Source: Taudactylus pleione
Lineage: Eukaryota > Chordata > Amphibia > Anura > Myobatrachidae
Assembly (NCBI GenBank): GCA_031769625.1
Contig: JAUIMM010000535.1
Coordinates: 310,001 to 374,000 of the forward strand
DNA length: 64,000 nt
Direction: 5' to 3'
A program made the translations under genes and the position numbers. This document shows positions 1 through 11,164 of the stretch, piece after piece (position 1 is the stretch's first letter; every line of letters starts with the position of its first letter). Below the pieces are notes generated by a model that was not told the DNA's origin, did not search any database, and saw nothing but the letters and a program-made list of their open reading frames with translations.

Positions 1-122
1 GCATCTCTACAACCATACAAACATGTCAATGCCCAATCTCGTCTGATCTTGGAAGTGAAGCATGGTTGGGCCTGGTCAGTACTTGGCTGGGAGACTACTT
101 AGGAAAACCAGGTATACAATGT
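1..122 (+). pseudogene. 5S rRNA-derived pseudogene
   Basis: The stretch lines up with vertebrate 5S rRNA from its first bases to the 3' end. It contains the CAATCTCGTCTGATCT-like block, the internal-promoter segment near 55-70 (AAGCATGGTTGGGCCTGG) and the GGGAGACTACTTAGGAA/ACCAGGT end. Several substitutions lie in the A-box and terminal stem, and the poly-T terminator is missing: the 3' end runs into TATACAATGTAACTCC. It is therefore a 5S pseudogene or the head of a 5S-derived SINE. No LINE-like tail was recognised downstream, so I do not call a SINE. The window begins here, so the 5' edge may be cut. Confidence 0.8.
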
Positions 123-568
123 AACTCCATATTAAAGGCATTTGCAATGTGATATGGCTCTGAGTTTTTGTCTTTCACTAAAATTGTGGGATTTATGCAT
201 ATACTGTATTTAGATATACAGATATATAGATCCACACACATAAGTCATCTGAATACTAAGCATAGATCTTTTTCTTTTGTTTATAGACCTCACCAACTAT
301 ACCTATGTGATTGAAACTTGATCTACTAATACTATCTAATTTTAATGTATTTCATTGTTTGATATTCACCATTAATGCAAATAAAGCATATAAAGCCTTT
401 AAATCATTATGGACACAAAATATCCTTTACATATATGTATCTGCTTTTAATCTCTCTTTTCTGAATATATAGAACCATGAAAAGATGAATTTACTAGATG
501 AATGGACAACTATTATTATTCAGCATCCTTAGTAATTCAAGATGTCTGATTGATGGACATTAAGTGTT
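123..568. other. AT-rich intergenic stretch, nothing recognised
   Basis: This is AT-rich single-copy-looking DNA between the 5S pseudogene and the L1 insertion. I see no frames, palindromes or tandem repeats in it. Confidence 0.5.
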
Positions 569-584
569 AAAAGTGAAGTACCTG

Positions 585-3513
585 ACCTCTGAGATTACAG
601 AGTATTTCTCTCTTAACTCCAGTCCTACTGTATCTCCACAGCTTCTCTGGGATGCACATAAGGCCGTGATTCGGGGATCCCTGACTAAGTCAATGGCTTT
701 TGCCAGGAAGACTAGGACTAAGAGGCTTCCTGAACTCATGGACCTCGTTGCTCAATTAGATAGAATCCATAAAGCCTCACGTGCAGCGGATGATTATTGT
801 AAACTTGTGGCTGCCAGAGGAGAACTAGGCCTCCTTCTTACAGCAAAAGCTGAGTCTTCTCTTAATTGGCTTAATCAAACATTTTATGAAAAAAGAGACA
901 AAGCTGATAGAATGCTGGTGTCTTGATTGCAATCTAAACTCTCACAGAACAATGTTCTGATAATTAACTCTCATGCAGTTGACTCTATTAGCAATCCCTT
1001 ACGTATCACTGAAGAGTTTTGTAAATTTTATAATAAACTGTATAATCTCTCATCTTTTTTGAATAGTCCTCTCCCTACTGAGGACTCTATACAAATTTTT
1101 TTAAGCAGCTGTAATTTACCTAAACTTACTTCCTCGGCCCTTGAATCCCTAAGTGTTGAGATTGAGGCGTAGAAGATCTCAGAAGTGATAAAGAACCTTA
1201 AGGCCAATAAGGCCCCTGGCCCAGATGGCTTTACGGCCACATATTATAAATCCTTTAACTCCTTACTTTCCACCTATCTTGCTAAGGTGTTCAACGGTGT
1301 GATGTCAGGAGGCTCTTTCTATATGGAGGCCCTGGAAGCTAGTATTATTGTCATTCCCAAAGAGGGAAAAGACCACTCCAACTGTACCCATTATAGACCT
1401 ATCTCGCTGTTGAACACTGATGCTAAGATTTATGCTAAGATACTTGCCAACCGCCTGAACTTTGTATTGCCCAGCTTAGTTCATAATGATCAAGTTGGCT
1501 TTATACCGGGGAGACAGGCCAGGGACAATACTTGACGGGTTATTAGCCTTATTCACTCCATTAATTCTACTTGTACCCTGGTGCTTTCCCTAGATGCTGA
1601 GAAGGCCTTTGACCAGATTTGCTGGCCCTTCATCATCCAAACACCACAGGGCCTTTGGCTTAGGTGGTAATTTTCTCCAGGGCATCCAGGCCCTATACAT
1701 TATCCCTTCAGCTAGGGTCTCCGTGAACGGTCTTCTCTCGCCCCCCTTCCCCATAACCAATGGCACTAGACAGGGGTGCCCTTTGTCACCCTTGATCTTT
1801 GTTTTGGTTATTGAACCCCTTGCAGCTCAAATTCGCCTTAATTCAGATATTAGAGGTACCTTACTTGGAAAGGCAGAATATAAAGTGTCCGTTTTTGCCG
1901 ACTATGTTCTTCTAACTTTAACTTCTCCCCATACGTCTCTACCAAAACTCATTCAAGTTTTGTCTGAATATGGCTCTCTCTCATGCTACAAGATTAACCT
2001 TTCTAAAACTGAATCTCTCGCGCTTAATATATCACCTATGGCCTTGAATTTCCTGCTTCACAATTAGAACTTTGCCTGGCGCCCCTTTAAAATTAAATAT
2101 CTAGGAGCATATATTACAAGCAGATATGACACTCTATTCTGTGCACACTTTCCCCTTCTGCTCAAAACAATTAAACTAGATCTCCTCCGATGGCGTGATC
2201 TAATTATTTCCTGGTTAGGTAGAATAGTGGCAGTGAAGATGAACCTGGTACCTAGACTACCTCTTTCAGACACTCCCTGTTGCTGTTCCCAAATCGACTT
2301 TATTGCAATTACACAGGTGGTTTGTTCAATTTGTATGGAAATCCAAGCCTCCCCGTATCAGTTTTCTCACTCTCCGTCGCCCCACTACCAATGGGGGCAA
2401 CGGGTTTCCTGATGTTAACCTCTATTATTACGCTACCCATTTAAGCCAGGCAATAGCTTGGTTTGCTCCCTCCCAGGTACCTAGGTGGGTAGAAGTTGAA
2501 GCTAATTCATGTGATATCCCTTTTCCATTTGGGATCACTGTGCATCTCACTATAATCTTACCTCCTACCCATCTCCAGTTACTTCTATATGATTTAATCT
2601 GGCATTTTCCCCAGGTTTCAACCTCGCCTGCTTCTCTCCAAGGATTAAAGGTGGGGTTAGGGTGGTATCTGATATTCTCGACTCGGGTGGGTATGCCTCT
2701 CTGGGTTCCTTACAGAATAAATTCAACATATCTTCTATCAACACCTTTACCTATATTCAAGTTTGACATTTTATCAATTCCCTCCCTCCTAATTCAATTG
2801 ATAGAACTTTAACGTCATTTGAGTCTTTGTGTCTCCATAACCCTCTCATGAAAGGTATCATATCTGTTATTTATAACTTTTTGCTCTCTGTTAAACTCCC
2901 AGATACGCCAAATCATGAACTTCAATGGGAAAAGGATTTAGGGAGTCCACCTGATGAGAATACATGGTCTGTGGTGCGGGAGAGGGTGTCTAAGTCCTCT
3001 ATTTCTTCCTTAATTAAGGAAAATGCCTACAAGAAGTATTATAGAAGGTACCTGGTACCTGCCCATTTGCACAAAATGTATAATTTGGCCTCTGATCAAT
3101 GATGGAGAGGTTGTGGTGAGATAGGTACTTTCATATACATATGGTGGTCATGCCCTAAAATAGTCCAATTCTGGGACGGGGTTACCAGTCTCCTCTCGGA
3201 AATTTTTAAAATACCACTGATTAAGTCTCCCTGGTCTTTCCTCCTTGGCTGTCCACTTGAGGGCCTTAATAAACATGCCGATAAGCTCTCTTCACATATT
3301 TTGAATGCAGCTAGATGTCTAATTGCTAGGCACTGGAAAGATATTGACCCTCCTCCTCGCCAACAACTTATAAATAAATTTGGAATGTGGCGGCCATGGA
3401 GAAAATATCAACTTATATCCTTAATACCTCTCCTAGGTTCCTCATGGTTTGGTGTGACTGGTTCCTCTATAACAACACCATGCCACATGGGACCCTGCCC
3501 TCAGGCTTTTTGA
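585..3513 (+). pseudogene. L1 ORF2 reverse transcriptase, broken
   Basis: Translation gives L1 ORF2 in several frames. The linker before the RT reads LLWDAHKAVIRGSL (about 645-690). RT blocks follow: KAPGPDGF (near 1210), YRPISLLNTDAKIYAKILANRL, and DQVGFIPGRQARDNT ending at a stop near 1535. Next come a DAEKAFDQI-type motif A near 1593-1620 and TRQGCPLSPLIF (near 1765-1800). The catalytic FADD block is changed: 1893-1907 reads F-A-D-Y-V, so the second aspartate is tyrosine. The C-terminal part includes an IWWSCPKIVQFW block at about 3135-3175, matching the L1 C-terminal Cys/His region. At least six stops or frameshifts separate the pieces. The missing N-terminal endonuclease follows from 5' truncation. 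L1-clade membership is secure; the family name is not determined. Confidence 0.85.
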
Positions 3514-3970
3514 ACCTCCTACTCTAACATTCATAAGTAATTTATATTAGTTATTTGTTTATTTTCTCTCCATTTTACTATGGCAACTTCTAAATTTTAA
3601 GTTTTCCCAATATACAATGTAGACCCAGATTCGGCCTCTTTCCATTTACCCTGTCCCCCATCTTTTTCTTCCTCTTTTGCTTCCTTTTCTTTTCTCTTCA
3701 TTTCTCCCTTCTCTCTTTTACACGTTTTTCTGTTTTCTACTTGTTCTCTTGTGTATTTTGTGCTATTATTTACAATCTATTTTGAATATGTGCTATGATA
3801 TATAGCAATCTTTTATCTTCTATGTTTCATCTGTTTATTGCTATATGTGTATTTTGGATACTTTATTATCCTATATTTTTGTGTCTGTATTATGCTAAAT
3901 ATTTATCTTATCCATGCACATACTGTTGTACCTTATTTATGTAAAATTAAAAATAAATTTTGTTAAAAAA
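585..3970 (+). mobile_element. 5'-truncated L1-clade LINE insertion
   Basis: This is an L1-type non-LTR retrotransposon in plus orientation. It lacks ORF1 and the endonuclease half of ORF2, starting just upstream of the reverse transcriptase. It ends at an A-run (3965-3974) after AAAATTAAAAATAAATTTTGTT. It is bounded by a 16-bp direct repeat with one mismatch: AAAAGTGAAGTACCTG at 569-584 and AAAAGTGAAGGACCTG at 3971-3986. That is the signature of target-primed reverse transcription, so both ends are set by the duplication. The coding part is broken in several places, so the copy is dead. Confidence 0.88.
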
Positions 3971-3986
3971 AAAAGTGAAGGACCTG

Positions 3987-4539
3987 GAACAGAAATCTGA
4001 TTCGCAAATATCAATTCCCCGAAAAACTACAAAGCTGGCCGTCCTGTGCCCTGAGGACCGGAAGCAATCACATAACCCTAAGCAAACCGGAAACACGCAA
4101 TCAGAGGAAAAAGTTACATTTTCCCTCACCAATGCCAAAAGATTGAGGGAGGGCGATGAGCCCCACCAGCATCTGATGGAGCGGCAGAGCGGACCTCTTG
4201 CCGCGATGTACCAGATAGACTGAAAGACCTGCAAAACATTGATGATATGCACAGCCCAGAAGACGGAAGTGACGCAGTGCGTTCAACCTGCGTTCCACAA
4301 GGAAATATACACAGATACATTTGGATTAGCCCTGAGTCCAGGAATCGGAAATGATACGGTGCATTCCAGATGCATTCCACCAGGACAAAATCACAACCTT
4401 TTAACTAATAGAAAGAACATTTATTTATATATTTTTCATTGACTTTGCACCTAGACAATTATAACTAATGTTATGATACACATCTTAGCTCCAAAACCAC
4501 CAACTAATATCTATTTTAGCTAAATATGAAATACAGGAA
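3987..4539. other. L1 3' flank, unidentified
   Basis: This is the pre-insertion flank of the L1. A plus-strand frame of 87 codons (3960-4223) begins in the L1 tail and reads a hydrophilic, Lys/Glu-rich sequence, but I match it to no family. Two minus-strand frames across the same bases look accidental. The segment from about 4230 to 4400 is moderately GC-rich and carries repeated GCATTCCAC-type words. Confidence 0.35.
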
Positions 4540-4625
4540 GTGATGTCACTAGAAAAACATGTGACCCACTTTGGGCATAAAGTTCTGCTATAAAAGCCCT
4601 GTTATGTCTCTCCACACTCATTCCC

Positions 4626-4660
4626 CTTGATGAAGTCCAGATAAGAGGACAAAACACGTT
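4626..4660 (+). ncRNA. Hammerhead-ribozyme-like core, degenerate (PLE A, upstream)
   Basis: TTGATGA (4627-4633) is followed by a stem AGTCC/AGGAC closed by a short loop, then AAAAC, where the canonical core has CTGANGA-stem II-GAAAC. One base in each conserved box is changed, so catalysis is unlikely. PLE terminal repeats are known to carry hammerhead motifs, which supports the call by context. Confidence 0.5.
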
Positions 4661-5326
4661 GGGACCTTGATCTTTTGCCTACATGAACTCTACCTAACAT
4701 TTTAAAAGTTAAGCCAATATCCGTTATTCACTCAATATTGCTATACATTGTCTTTTATATTATTATTGTCATTATCTTTTTATCTTTTTCTATTTATTAT
4801 GGTTTTTTTGTATATTAAATTGTCACTATCTTAAATACCTTTTATTAAATAATATTTTATATGAAGTTTTAAGCCAGTCTTAACTTTTTATATATCAAAT
4901 GGTGTTTCATGGTAATGAATTATGCACAGTTCTTATGTTATTTATATTGCACTTTATCAGTGATAGGTCTACCTGCACAGGTTTTATAATTTTGCACATG
5001 TTGCATATTAGTTCAACTTATAAAAGCACTAGTAGGCACTTATGGTCATCTATCCTGTTAGATTATTTTCAGGTGGAAGAGCCAAACTGCCACCACTTTG
5101 TTGACTGAGCAGACACCTTGTATTTAAGTAAAGGGAGTGCCACACATATATAAGGATATTCATATATACATAAGTATTTATTTACACATTCAAGTACACA
5201 TAACAAGCAGTTACTGGTGAAACACAGTTCACGTTGTATAGAGTGGGATATTATTTGGCACTGGTTTTCTTCCATTATTCTATAATTTTATATATAACAG
5301 AAAATCAAAAAACTTTTACAAATTAT

Positions 5327-5900
5327 GAACCTCCCATGATGGCCTACAGATGTGGACCTAACCTTAAGCAGTTGTTAATGAGACCCATTCTGCAGCCAAG
5401 AGAAGCTAAAATAATTCCAGAGCTTATAAAACAAAAACCCAGTTGTTATTCATGTGGGAGTTGTATTACGTGTGCTTCAATGCTAACTTGGCCAACATTC
5501 CCTGATCCACACACAGGCAGGAAGATTGTTATTAAATATAAATTACATTGTATGATGGACCGTCATTTACTATCTCACCTGTCCCTATGGATTGTGCTAT
5601 GTAGGACTCACCTCAAGAAAGTTTAGGGACAGGATGGCCAATCATAGGACTTCTATTCGATCTGACTTATCAAGTAGAAACTCAGACAAACCGGTCGCAA
5701 GACATTTTATGTTAAAGGGTCATCAAGTGGCGAGCCTTAAATGCTGATTAATCGATTGGATACCTCCATTACTATTTGGGGGTGATAGGATATCAGCCCT
5801 GAAAAAGCGTAAAGTTTCTGGATCTATACATTGGACACGGTAGCCCCACGAGGACTTAATGAAAACAATTCTCTGATTGTTTTTCTTTAATTGAGACCCA
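5327..5900 (+). pseudogene. PLE ORF C-terminus: linker and GIY-YIG endonuclease
   Basis: From 5327 the frame reads PPMMAYRCGPNLKQLL, then a cysteine-rich linker (CYSCGSCITC) and DPHTGRKIVIKYKLHC, the conserved PLE zinc-like linker. After a frameshift near 5580 the GIY-YIG core follows: GLCYVGLTSRKFRDRMANHR (near 5593-5650) and KPVARHFMLKGHQVASLK (near 5690-5740). GGDRISALKK lies near 5785 and an APRGL-type terminal block near 5845. In PLEs this domain nicks target DNA for integration. Stops near 5626 and 5745 and at least two frameshifts make it non-functional. The upstream frame from 5234 is probably not part of the protein. PLE assignment is firm; the clade is not resolved. Confidence 0.82.
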
Positions 5901-7079
5901 CTTATGGTGATGTCTTGGACCCAGTGATTGGTATGAATTCCTGGGTCACATGGTTTGGTTAGTATGGTGGTGGGTAGATTTAGTTATATAATTTGATTTA
6001 TGATTGTATTTTTTGGTGGTATGGGTATCATCTTATTATGTTCTGTATTACTCAGTCTTTTTTATCATTAGAATGATGGGTATTTCACTTTATTATTTTT
6101 ATCTTTATATATATTTTTTTATTTATTTTTCACTTTGTTTTTTTTTTCCTTTTTTTTCCTTTTTTTTTCATTTTTGTACTCTCTTGTGGGTGTGGTCACC
6201 TGGGCTGTATGGTTAACAATGTTATCTGTATTCCACTATATACTTTTTTTATATATTCTTATGAGAAACATATGCCTGCCCTCCAATACCATCACCACAT
6301 GCTTATGCCCGCATATATATTTATTCATTTTTGCATTCTGTCACTTTAACTATATTGGGATTATTATATTATATATTTTTTTTATTTGTTTCTATTGCAG
6401 CTTTAATACTATTTTGTTATGTGAGATCTGATGTAAGTGGATATCTGTTACTGTGTCTATTCAGGCTCTTATAAATTCTGTATATTTTTTGCAACATTGT
6501 GGCCATTGTTTCTTGGCATACATGTCAGCTCTAATAGCTTTTAATCTTGGAGTTTTCTCACAACCTAAGAGGCTGAGTAGATGTACGTATATCGTATACA
6601 CTCTTTTTGAGTGTATACTGTGTTACCATGGTATCCTTCATCCAACTGAATGGGGATGTATGATTATTAGGTCACTTACAGTCCGGCTGTGATCAGGTGA
6701 CTGTGGAGTTCCCTCGTGACCACTTCCGCCGGGTATTTGAGACACCAGCGGGACTAGCCTGCTGTTGTATGCGCATGTTTGCCGCGTGGTCGCCTGGAGT
6801 TTCCCGGTTTGTCTGAATGGGGACGGCGGTAGTGGGCCCGCATGCGTCCACCTGGTAAGAGTTGTTTATTGGTATAGCATGCCCGCGGTGGCTGGGGGGG
6901 TGCTCTTGTAGGGTTGAATATTTCCTCTCAGGTGCAGGCTGATGGGGTGGCAGTGGTGAACAGCTGTGTGTTAGTTTTATTTTGTGATTAGGTACAGAGC
7001 ATTGTACCATTAGTGGCTTTCTGCAATTGGTGCCCTTGTTTATATGTTTGTTTATGTTTTTGACTGCAGCAACTCTGCC

Positions 7080-7262
7080 CTTTTATGTGATTATATGTCT
7101 TAGGACACATATACCACTGCATCATCAGTGTTATCTTATGTGACTATATTTTCAGTATACAGTGTCATATGTGACTGTATTTGATAGTATACAGTAGTAT
7201 CAGTATTATCTTATGTGCCTGTATTTTTAGTATATAGTGTCCTATGTGACTGTAGTTGGAGA
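7080..7262. repeat. Diverged tandem repeat, about 74-bp period
   Basis: Two adjacent units beginning CAGTGTTATCTTATGTGAC (7126) and CAGTATTATCTTATGTGCC (7200) share AGTATACAGTGTC/AGTATATAGTGTC and TATGTGACTGTA words. They lie in the 3' region of PLE remnant A. Confidence 0.55.
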
Positions 7263-7702
7263 ACATCCCAGAACTCCCAGACGATAGTATATAGTTTACA
7301 GTCGTGATAGGGGTGGAGCGCAGCCCTGATCGGGGGGGCCAAATAACATGGAACTCCGTTGTTATAATACAACTCTTTGTAGGTGGATTTAACAGGAGAT
7401 TGAGAGAGAAAGATGTTATGTTGTCATTGTTGCCATGGTTTTAGTGCGTAGTATGCGAGCTTTTTCCCTGACATGTTTGTCTGATTTTTTGGAAATATAA
7501 CATTTTTTTATATATTTCGGATAAATTTCTGAAGTGTTTGAAGATTTTATATAGAGCCTGATAGACTGTATCACTATGTCTTGCTTTTTAAGTCTATTGG
7601 TTTGTTTTCCATGTTTCTAGGTATTGATTATGTATTTTGTGTCTTATTTTTAGATATAATGTGAAACTGCATATATTGAACATTATGGAATTTTTTGTCA
7701 AA

Positions 7703-7740
7703 TCTTGAAAAAGGTTCATATTAGAACCGAAACATCGATA
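7703..7740 (+). ncRNA. Hammerhead-ribozyme-like core (PLE A, downstream)
   Basis: TTGAAAA is followed by a perfect 5-bp stem GGTTC (7713-7717)/GAACC (7724-7728) and GAAAC (7729-7733), the layout of hammerhead stem II and the GAAA box. The CTGANGA box is degenerate. It sits in the 3' region of a PLE remnant and is followed by ATCGAT. Confidence 0.5.
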
Positions 7741-7972
7741 AATGACGACAAATGACAAATTATTTACATGGCAAATGTGAACAACTTTTTGAACCTTGAT
7801 TATTAAAATAAGACTTTGTTGGATTAACAATAGACTTTTATTTTTATTTTCTGGTGAGTGCTCCTATCCAGGAGACTGAATAAAGTATGGATATTGATTG
7901 GATCGGAGCAATACTGATCTTGGTTAGCACCCCACAGATGAATGTTTGTTGATGAGAGTGCAGGATTTCAAA

Positions 7973-7976
<4 letters not shown>

Positions 7977-8007
<31 letters not shown>
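7977..8007. repeat. (TA)n microsatellite
   Basis: An alternating TA tract with one TG interruption, at the junction between PLE remnant A and the foldback element. Confidence 0.9.
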
Positions 8008-9266
8008 GACAAAAAGGGGGTGAAGGAGCGGCGCCTTCAGTGTGACAACTTTTATAGCAGGGATATTAGGACCAAGTCCATGAGGTCCGAACACACAGTC
8101 TATCCTTGTAGTGTCTTCGTGTGAATCCCACGATGTAAATCTAAAAAAAACCAGAAAAATAAAACAAATATAGTGTAGTCTGCAATAATATAATATAAAT
8201 ATACGTTCAGAAAGTGCTATCGTGCAAAAGTGGTGACATATAAACAGTAGCCGTGTGTTAGAAACACTCCACTCATGTGCATACAACAAAGCTCCAGCAC
8301 CCCGAGTATATGTAAAAAATAGCCTTGTACCAGCTGTTTACTTGTCTCATGTCAAGGTAATAGGTATCTTTCTTTTGGTCCTTTTCTGGGTCCAGGAATA
8401 TTTAAGGTGGCTGCCGCACTTTCCAATATGTGATCTATTCAGAAAAATCACTTAGATAATGTAGACAAAAAGGGGGTGAAGGAGCGGCGCCTTCAGTGTG
8501 ACAACTTTTATAGCAGGAATATTAGGACCAAGTCCATGAGGTCCAAACACACAGTCTATCCTTGTAGTGTCTTCGTGTGAATCCCACGATGTAAATCAGC
8601 TGTTTACTTGTCTCATGTCAAGGTAATAGGTATCTTTCTTTTGGTCCTTTTCTAGGTCCAGGAACTTTGCCTCTGTCTCCCCTTCATCACTTCTCTATCC
8701 ATCCCCAGCTAAAACTGTTTTTTTCAGTGCCAGCAGCTACAAAAAAAAAAAAAAAAAACAGTTTTAGCTGGGGATGGATAGAGATGTGATGAAGGGGAGA
8801 CGGAGGCAAAGTCCCTGGACCTAGAAAAGGACCAAAAGAAAGATACCTATTACCTTGACATGAGACAAGTAAACAGCTGGTACAAGGCTATTTTTTACAT
8901 ATACTCGGGGTGCTGGAGCTTTGTTGTATACACATGAGTGGAGTGTTTCTAACACACGGCTACAGTTATATGTCACCACTTTTGCACGATAGCACTTTCT
9001 GAACGTATATTTATATTATATTATTGCAGACTACACTATGTTTGTTTTATTTTTCTGTTTTTTTTGAGATTTACATCGTGGGATTCACACGAAGACACTA
9101 CAAGGATAGACTGTGTGTTTGGACCTCATGGACTTGGTCCTAATATCCCTGCTATAAAAGTTGTCACACTGAAGGCGCCGCTCCTTCACCCCCTTTTTGT
9201 CTACATTATCTAAGTGATTTTTCTGAATAGATCACATATTGGAAAGTGCGGCAGCCACCTTAAATA
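8008..9266. mobile_element. Foldback (long inverted repeat) element
   Basis: The block starting GACAAAAAGGGGGTGAAGGA occurs at 8008, again in direct orientation at 8463, and inverted, ending near 9203. The left arm (about 8404-8728) pairs with the right arm (about 8758-9266) around a short A-rich loop at 8729-8757. The second left copy lacks about 220 bp that are present in the first left copy and the right arm. The arms differ by only scattered substitutions, so the structure is fairly young. No coding capacity is seen. TA tracts lie on both sides (7977-8007 and 9368-9407). It is probably a non-autonomous derivative, perhaps of a PLE terminal region; that family link is inference. Confidence 0.75.
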
Positions 9267-9366
9267 GGGAGTGTGTTTGAGATATCCCATGTGGTTTTAT
9301 TTTTTCACTATTTCTATTTCACATGCATTGTTTATGAGCTTTTGTGCGCCACTTATACCACTTTAT

Positions 9367-9367
<1 letters not shown>

Positions 9368-9407
<40 letters not shown>
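9368..9407. repeat. (TA)n microsatellite
   Basis: About 20 TA dinucleotides on the right side of the foldback element. Confidence 0.92.
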
Positions 9408-9410
<3 letters not shown>

Positions 9411-11164
9411 TAATAACAAATGTAAAAAGATTAGGAGGTCTGTGTTCCAAAAAATCTGCACAAAATTGAATACTGTATAAAATAAGAGAGCATCCATTAT
9501 CAGTAATAATCCAATACTAGTTGAGCACAAGATAAAGTTAATGGTTTGTAGAAAAATTCAGCCCATATATGACTGTTCGGCAATATCCTTGTATATGTGC
9601 TGGTTAAAGATGCAGGTTCACCCCACTGTGCTGTAATATAAAGCAGTTTGTGCTGACTTACTTGGAAGTGTAATCCTGTCTTGAGCTCTATGTGGTCAAT
9701 GACTCAGAGACCCAGGTAAGCTAATGTTCATTTTATATAGCCCCTTCGTCAGCTCAGCATAGGTGTATTCCAGTAGAGCCAGCTGCAACTCAGCCATGTG
9801 TCACAGCTGTGAGCGATGTGTGGCTGCATAAGTGATGGAGCTCTGGATCTCTAGGTGTGATCTGTGCAGTTTGTCATAAACTGGATTAAATACCATGTAG
9901 CTGCAGGTGCTGAACATATTTACACATTTCCAGGTGTTAGTCATCTTAGTTATTTAAACAGAATGTGTGTATAACCACTTTAAAACATTATCAGAACAAA
10001 GTGATTAATTTAAAAAGAAACAATTTGTAAATGCCAAGCTGTTGAAAACTTACTGCCATGTTGTTTATTTAAAGTAAGTTACTAGCCTGAAAATTACAGG
10101 TATTATTAGTAGTTTGAAACCTTAAAAAATCTTCTGTGTGCCGTAAACACTAAACGTGATATACAATCGTATTTTTCTTATCATCATTTATTTATGTACT
10201 TGTACTAAGAAACTCACTTATACTCAATTTTAAATGCAGGGGTTATCAGGATTATTTTAACTATCATTGTTCTTAGTACTCTGAGTATGCACCTGTGTTT
10301 TTTGTCCCCTGCTTTGCACTACAAGTCTGAACATGGGTGCACCTCCTTTTATGTTTAAAATTAGGGTGTGCAGTCCAAGCCCCTTCCCTCTTTCCATTAT
10401 TTACAAGTTCTTGAGTATAGATTATGCCTTTATCCAATGCAAGGGTGTACAACCAATAAAACTTTCAGACATGAAAATTTTCACTATCTAATAAGTACCT
10501 TACATATTTTGAAGTGTAACCCTCCATCAAATATATGAATATTTTCAATAAGACATAGAGGAAATATATTTGCTTACGGATGGATTGATTGATTGATTGA
10601 TTGATTAATTAATTATAAGGATTATGTATCAGCCAGAGTAATCAGCGTATAGAATCAGGACTAAAATATAAAAGAAGTCTAGTTTATTGAAACCTATTGA
10701 TTTGATAATAATTCAATATAGTAGAAAGATATATGTTATTATCAAATAAACATCTTAAATAAATTTTTGTTTACCTTGCACAAATGCACCTTGAAATAGA
10801 TGTGTTTTTAAGTTCATTTAAGTATTCATCCAGGTAATAATTAGCATCATTTACTACAGAGTTTTGACCTATGCTATGTTTGGGTGGAACTGGTGTTTAT
10901 CCCCTTTGTATAAGTGAGGCAGCTGTTTATAACCTCTTGTTGCGCAGCCAGGTGGAATATTGATTTTCTTTGTTGTGAAACATCATAAATAAGAAAATGG
11001 CTTTAATTATTTGGGGAGATAGTACATCATGTATCATGTGTGCCTTGAGAGACCTCTGGTGTGCAAATAGAACATAGGTAAAACACCCCATACTGTAAGT
11101 ATGTAATAAGTGATGCATAGTTAGTAATCAATGTAATAAAAAGGAGGGGGACAGGCTACACAAT
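9408..11164. other. Non-coding stretch with possible PLE terminal debris
   Basis: No gene recognised. Around 9740-9765 the minus strand reads GAGCTGACGAAGGGGC, similar to PLE hammerhead boxes but without a convincing GAAAC partner. A short (ATTG)n tract lies at 10580-10610. The rest is AT-rich. Confidence 0.4.

Larger units (their letters stand above)
4540..7975 (+). mobile_element. Penelope-like element remnant A
   Basis: This is a plus-oriented PLE with most of its coding region gone. A putative pseudo-LTR starts near 4540 and has a hammerhead-like core at 4626-4660. The ORF C-terminus (linker plus GIY-YIG) lies at about 5327-5900. A long AT- and T-rich 3' region follows, with a second hammerhead-like core at 7703-7740, ending at a TA tract at 7977. 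The RT domain is absent, so the internal part is deleted or displaced. Outer limits are approximate because no target duplication was found. Placement next to a TA repeat is typical of PLEs. Confidence 0.6.

Noticed and set aside
1..122. Functional 5S rRNA gene
   Set aside because: Several substitutions in conserved stems and no T-run terminator.
5234..5326. N-terminal extension of the PLE A frame
   Set aside because: Resemblance to PLE protein begins only near 5327; the upstream codons look like read-through of untranslated DNA.
7942..9480. Frames rich in isoleucine and tyrosine repeats over TA tracts
   Set aside because: They translate microsatellites.
9740..9765. Ninth hammerhead-like core on the minus strand
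   Set aside because: CTGACGA is present, but no matching stem II and GAAA box was found.
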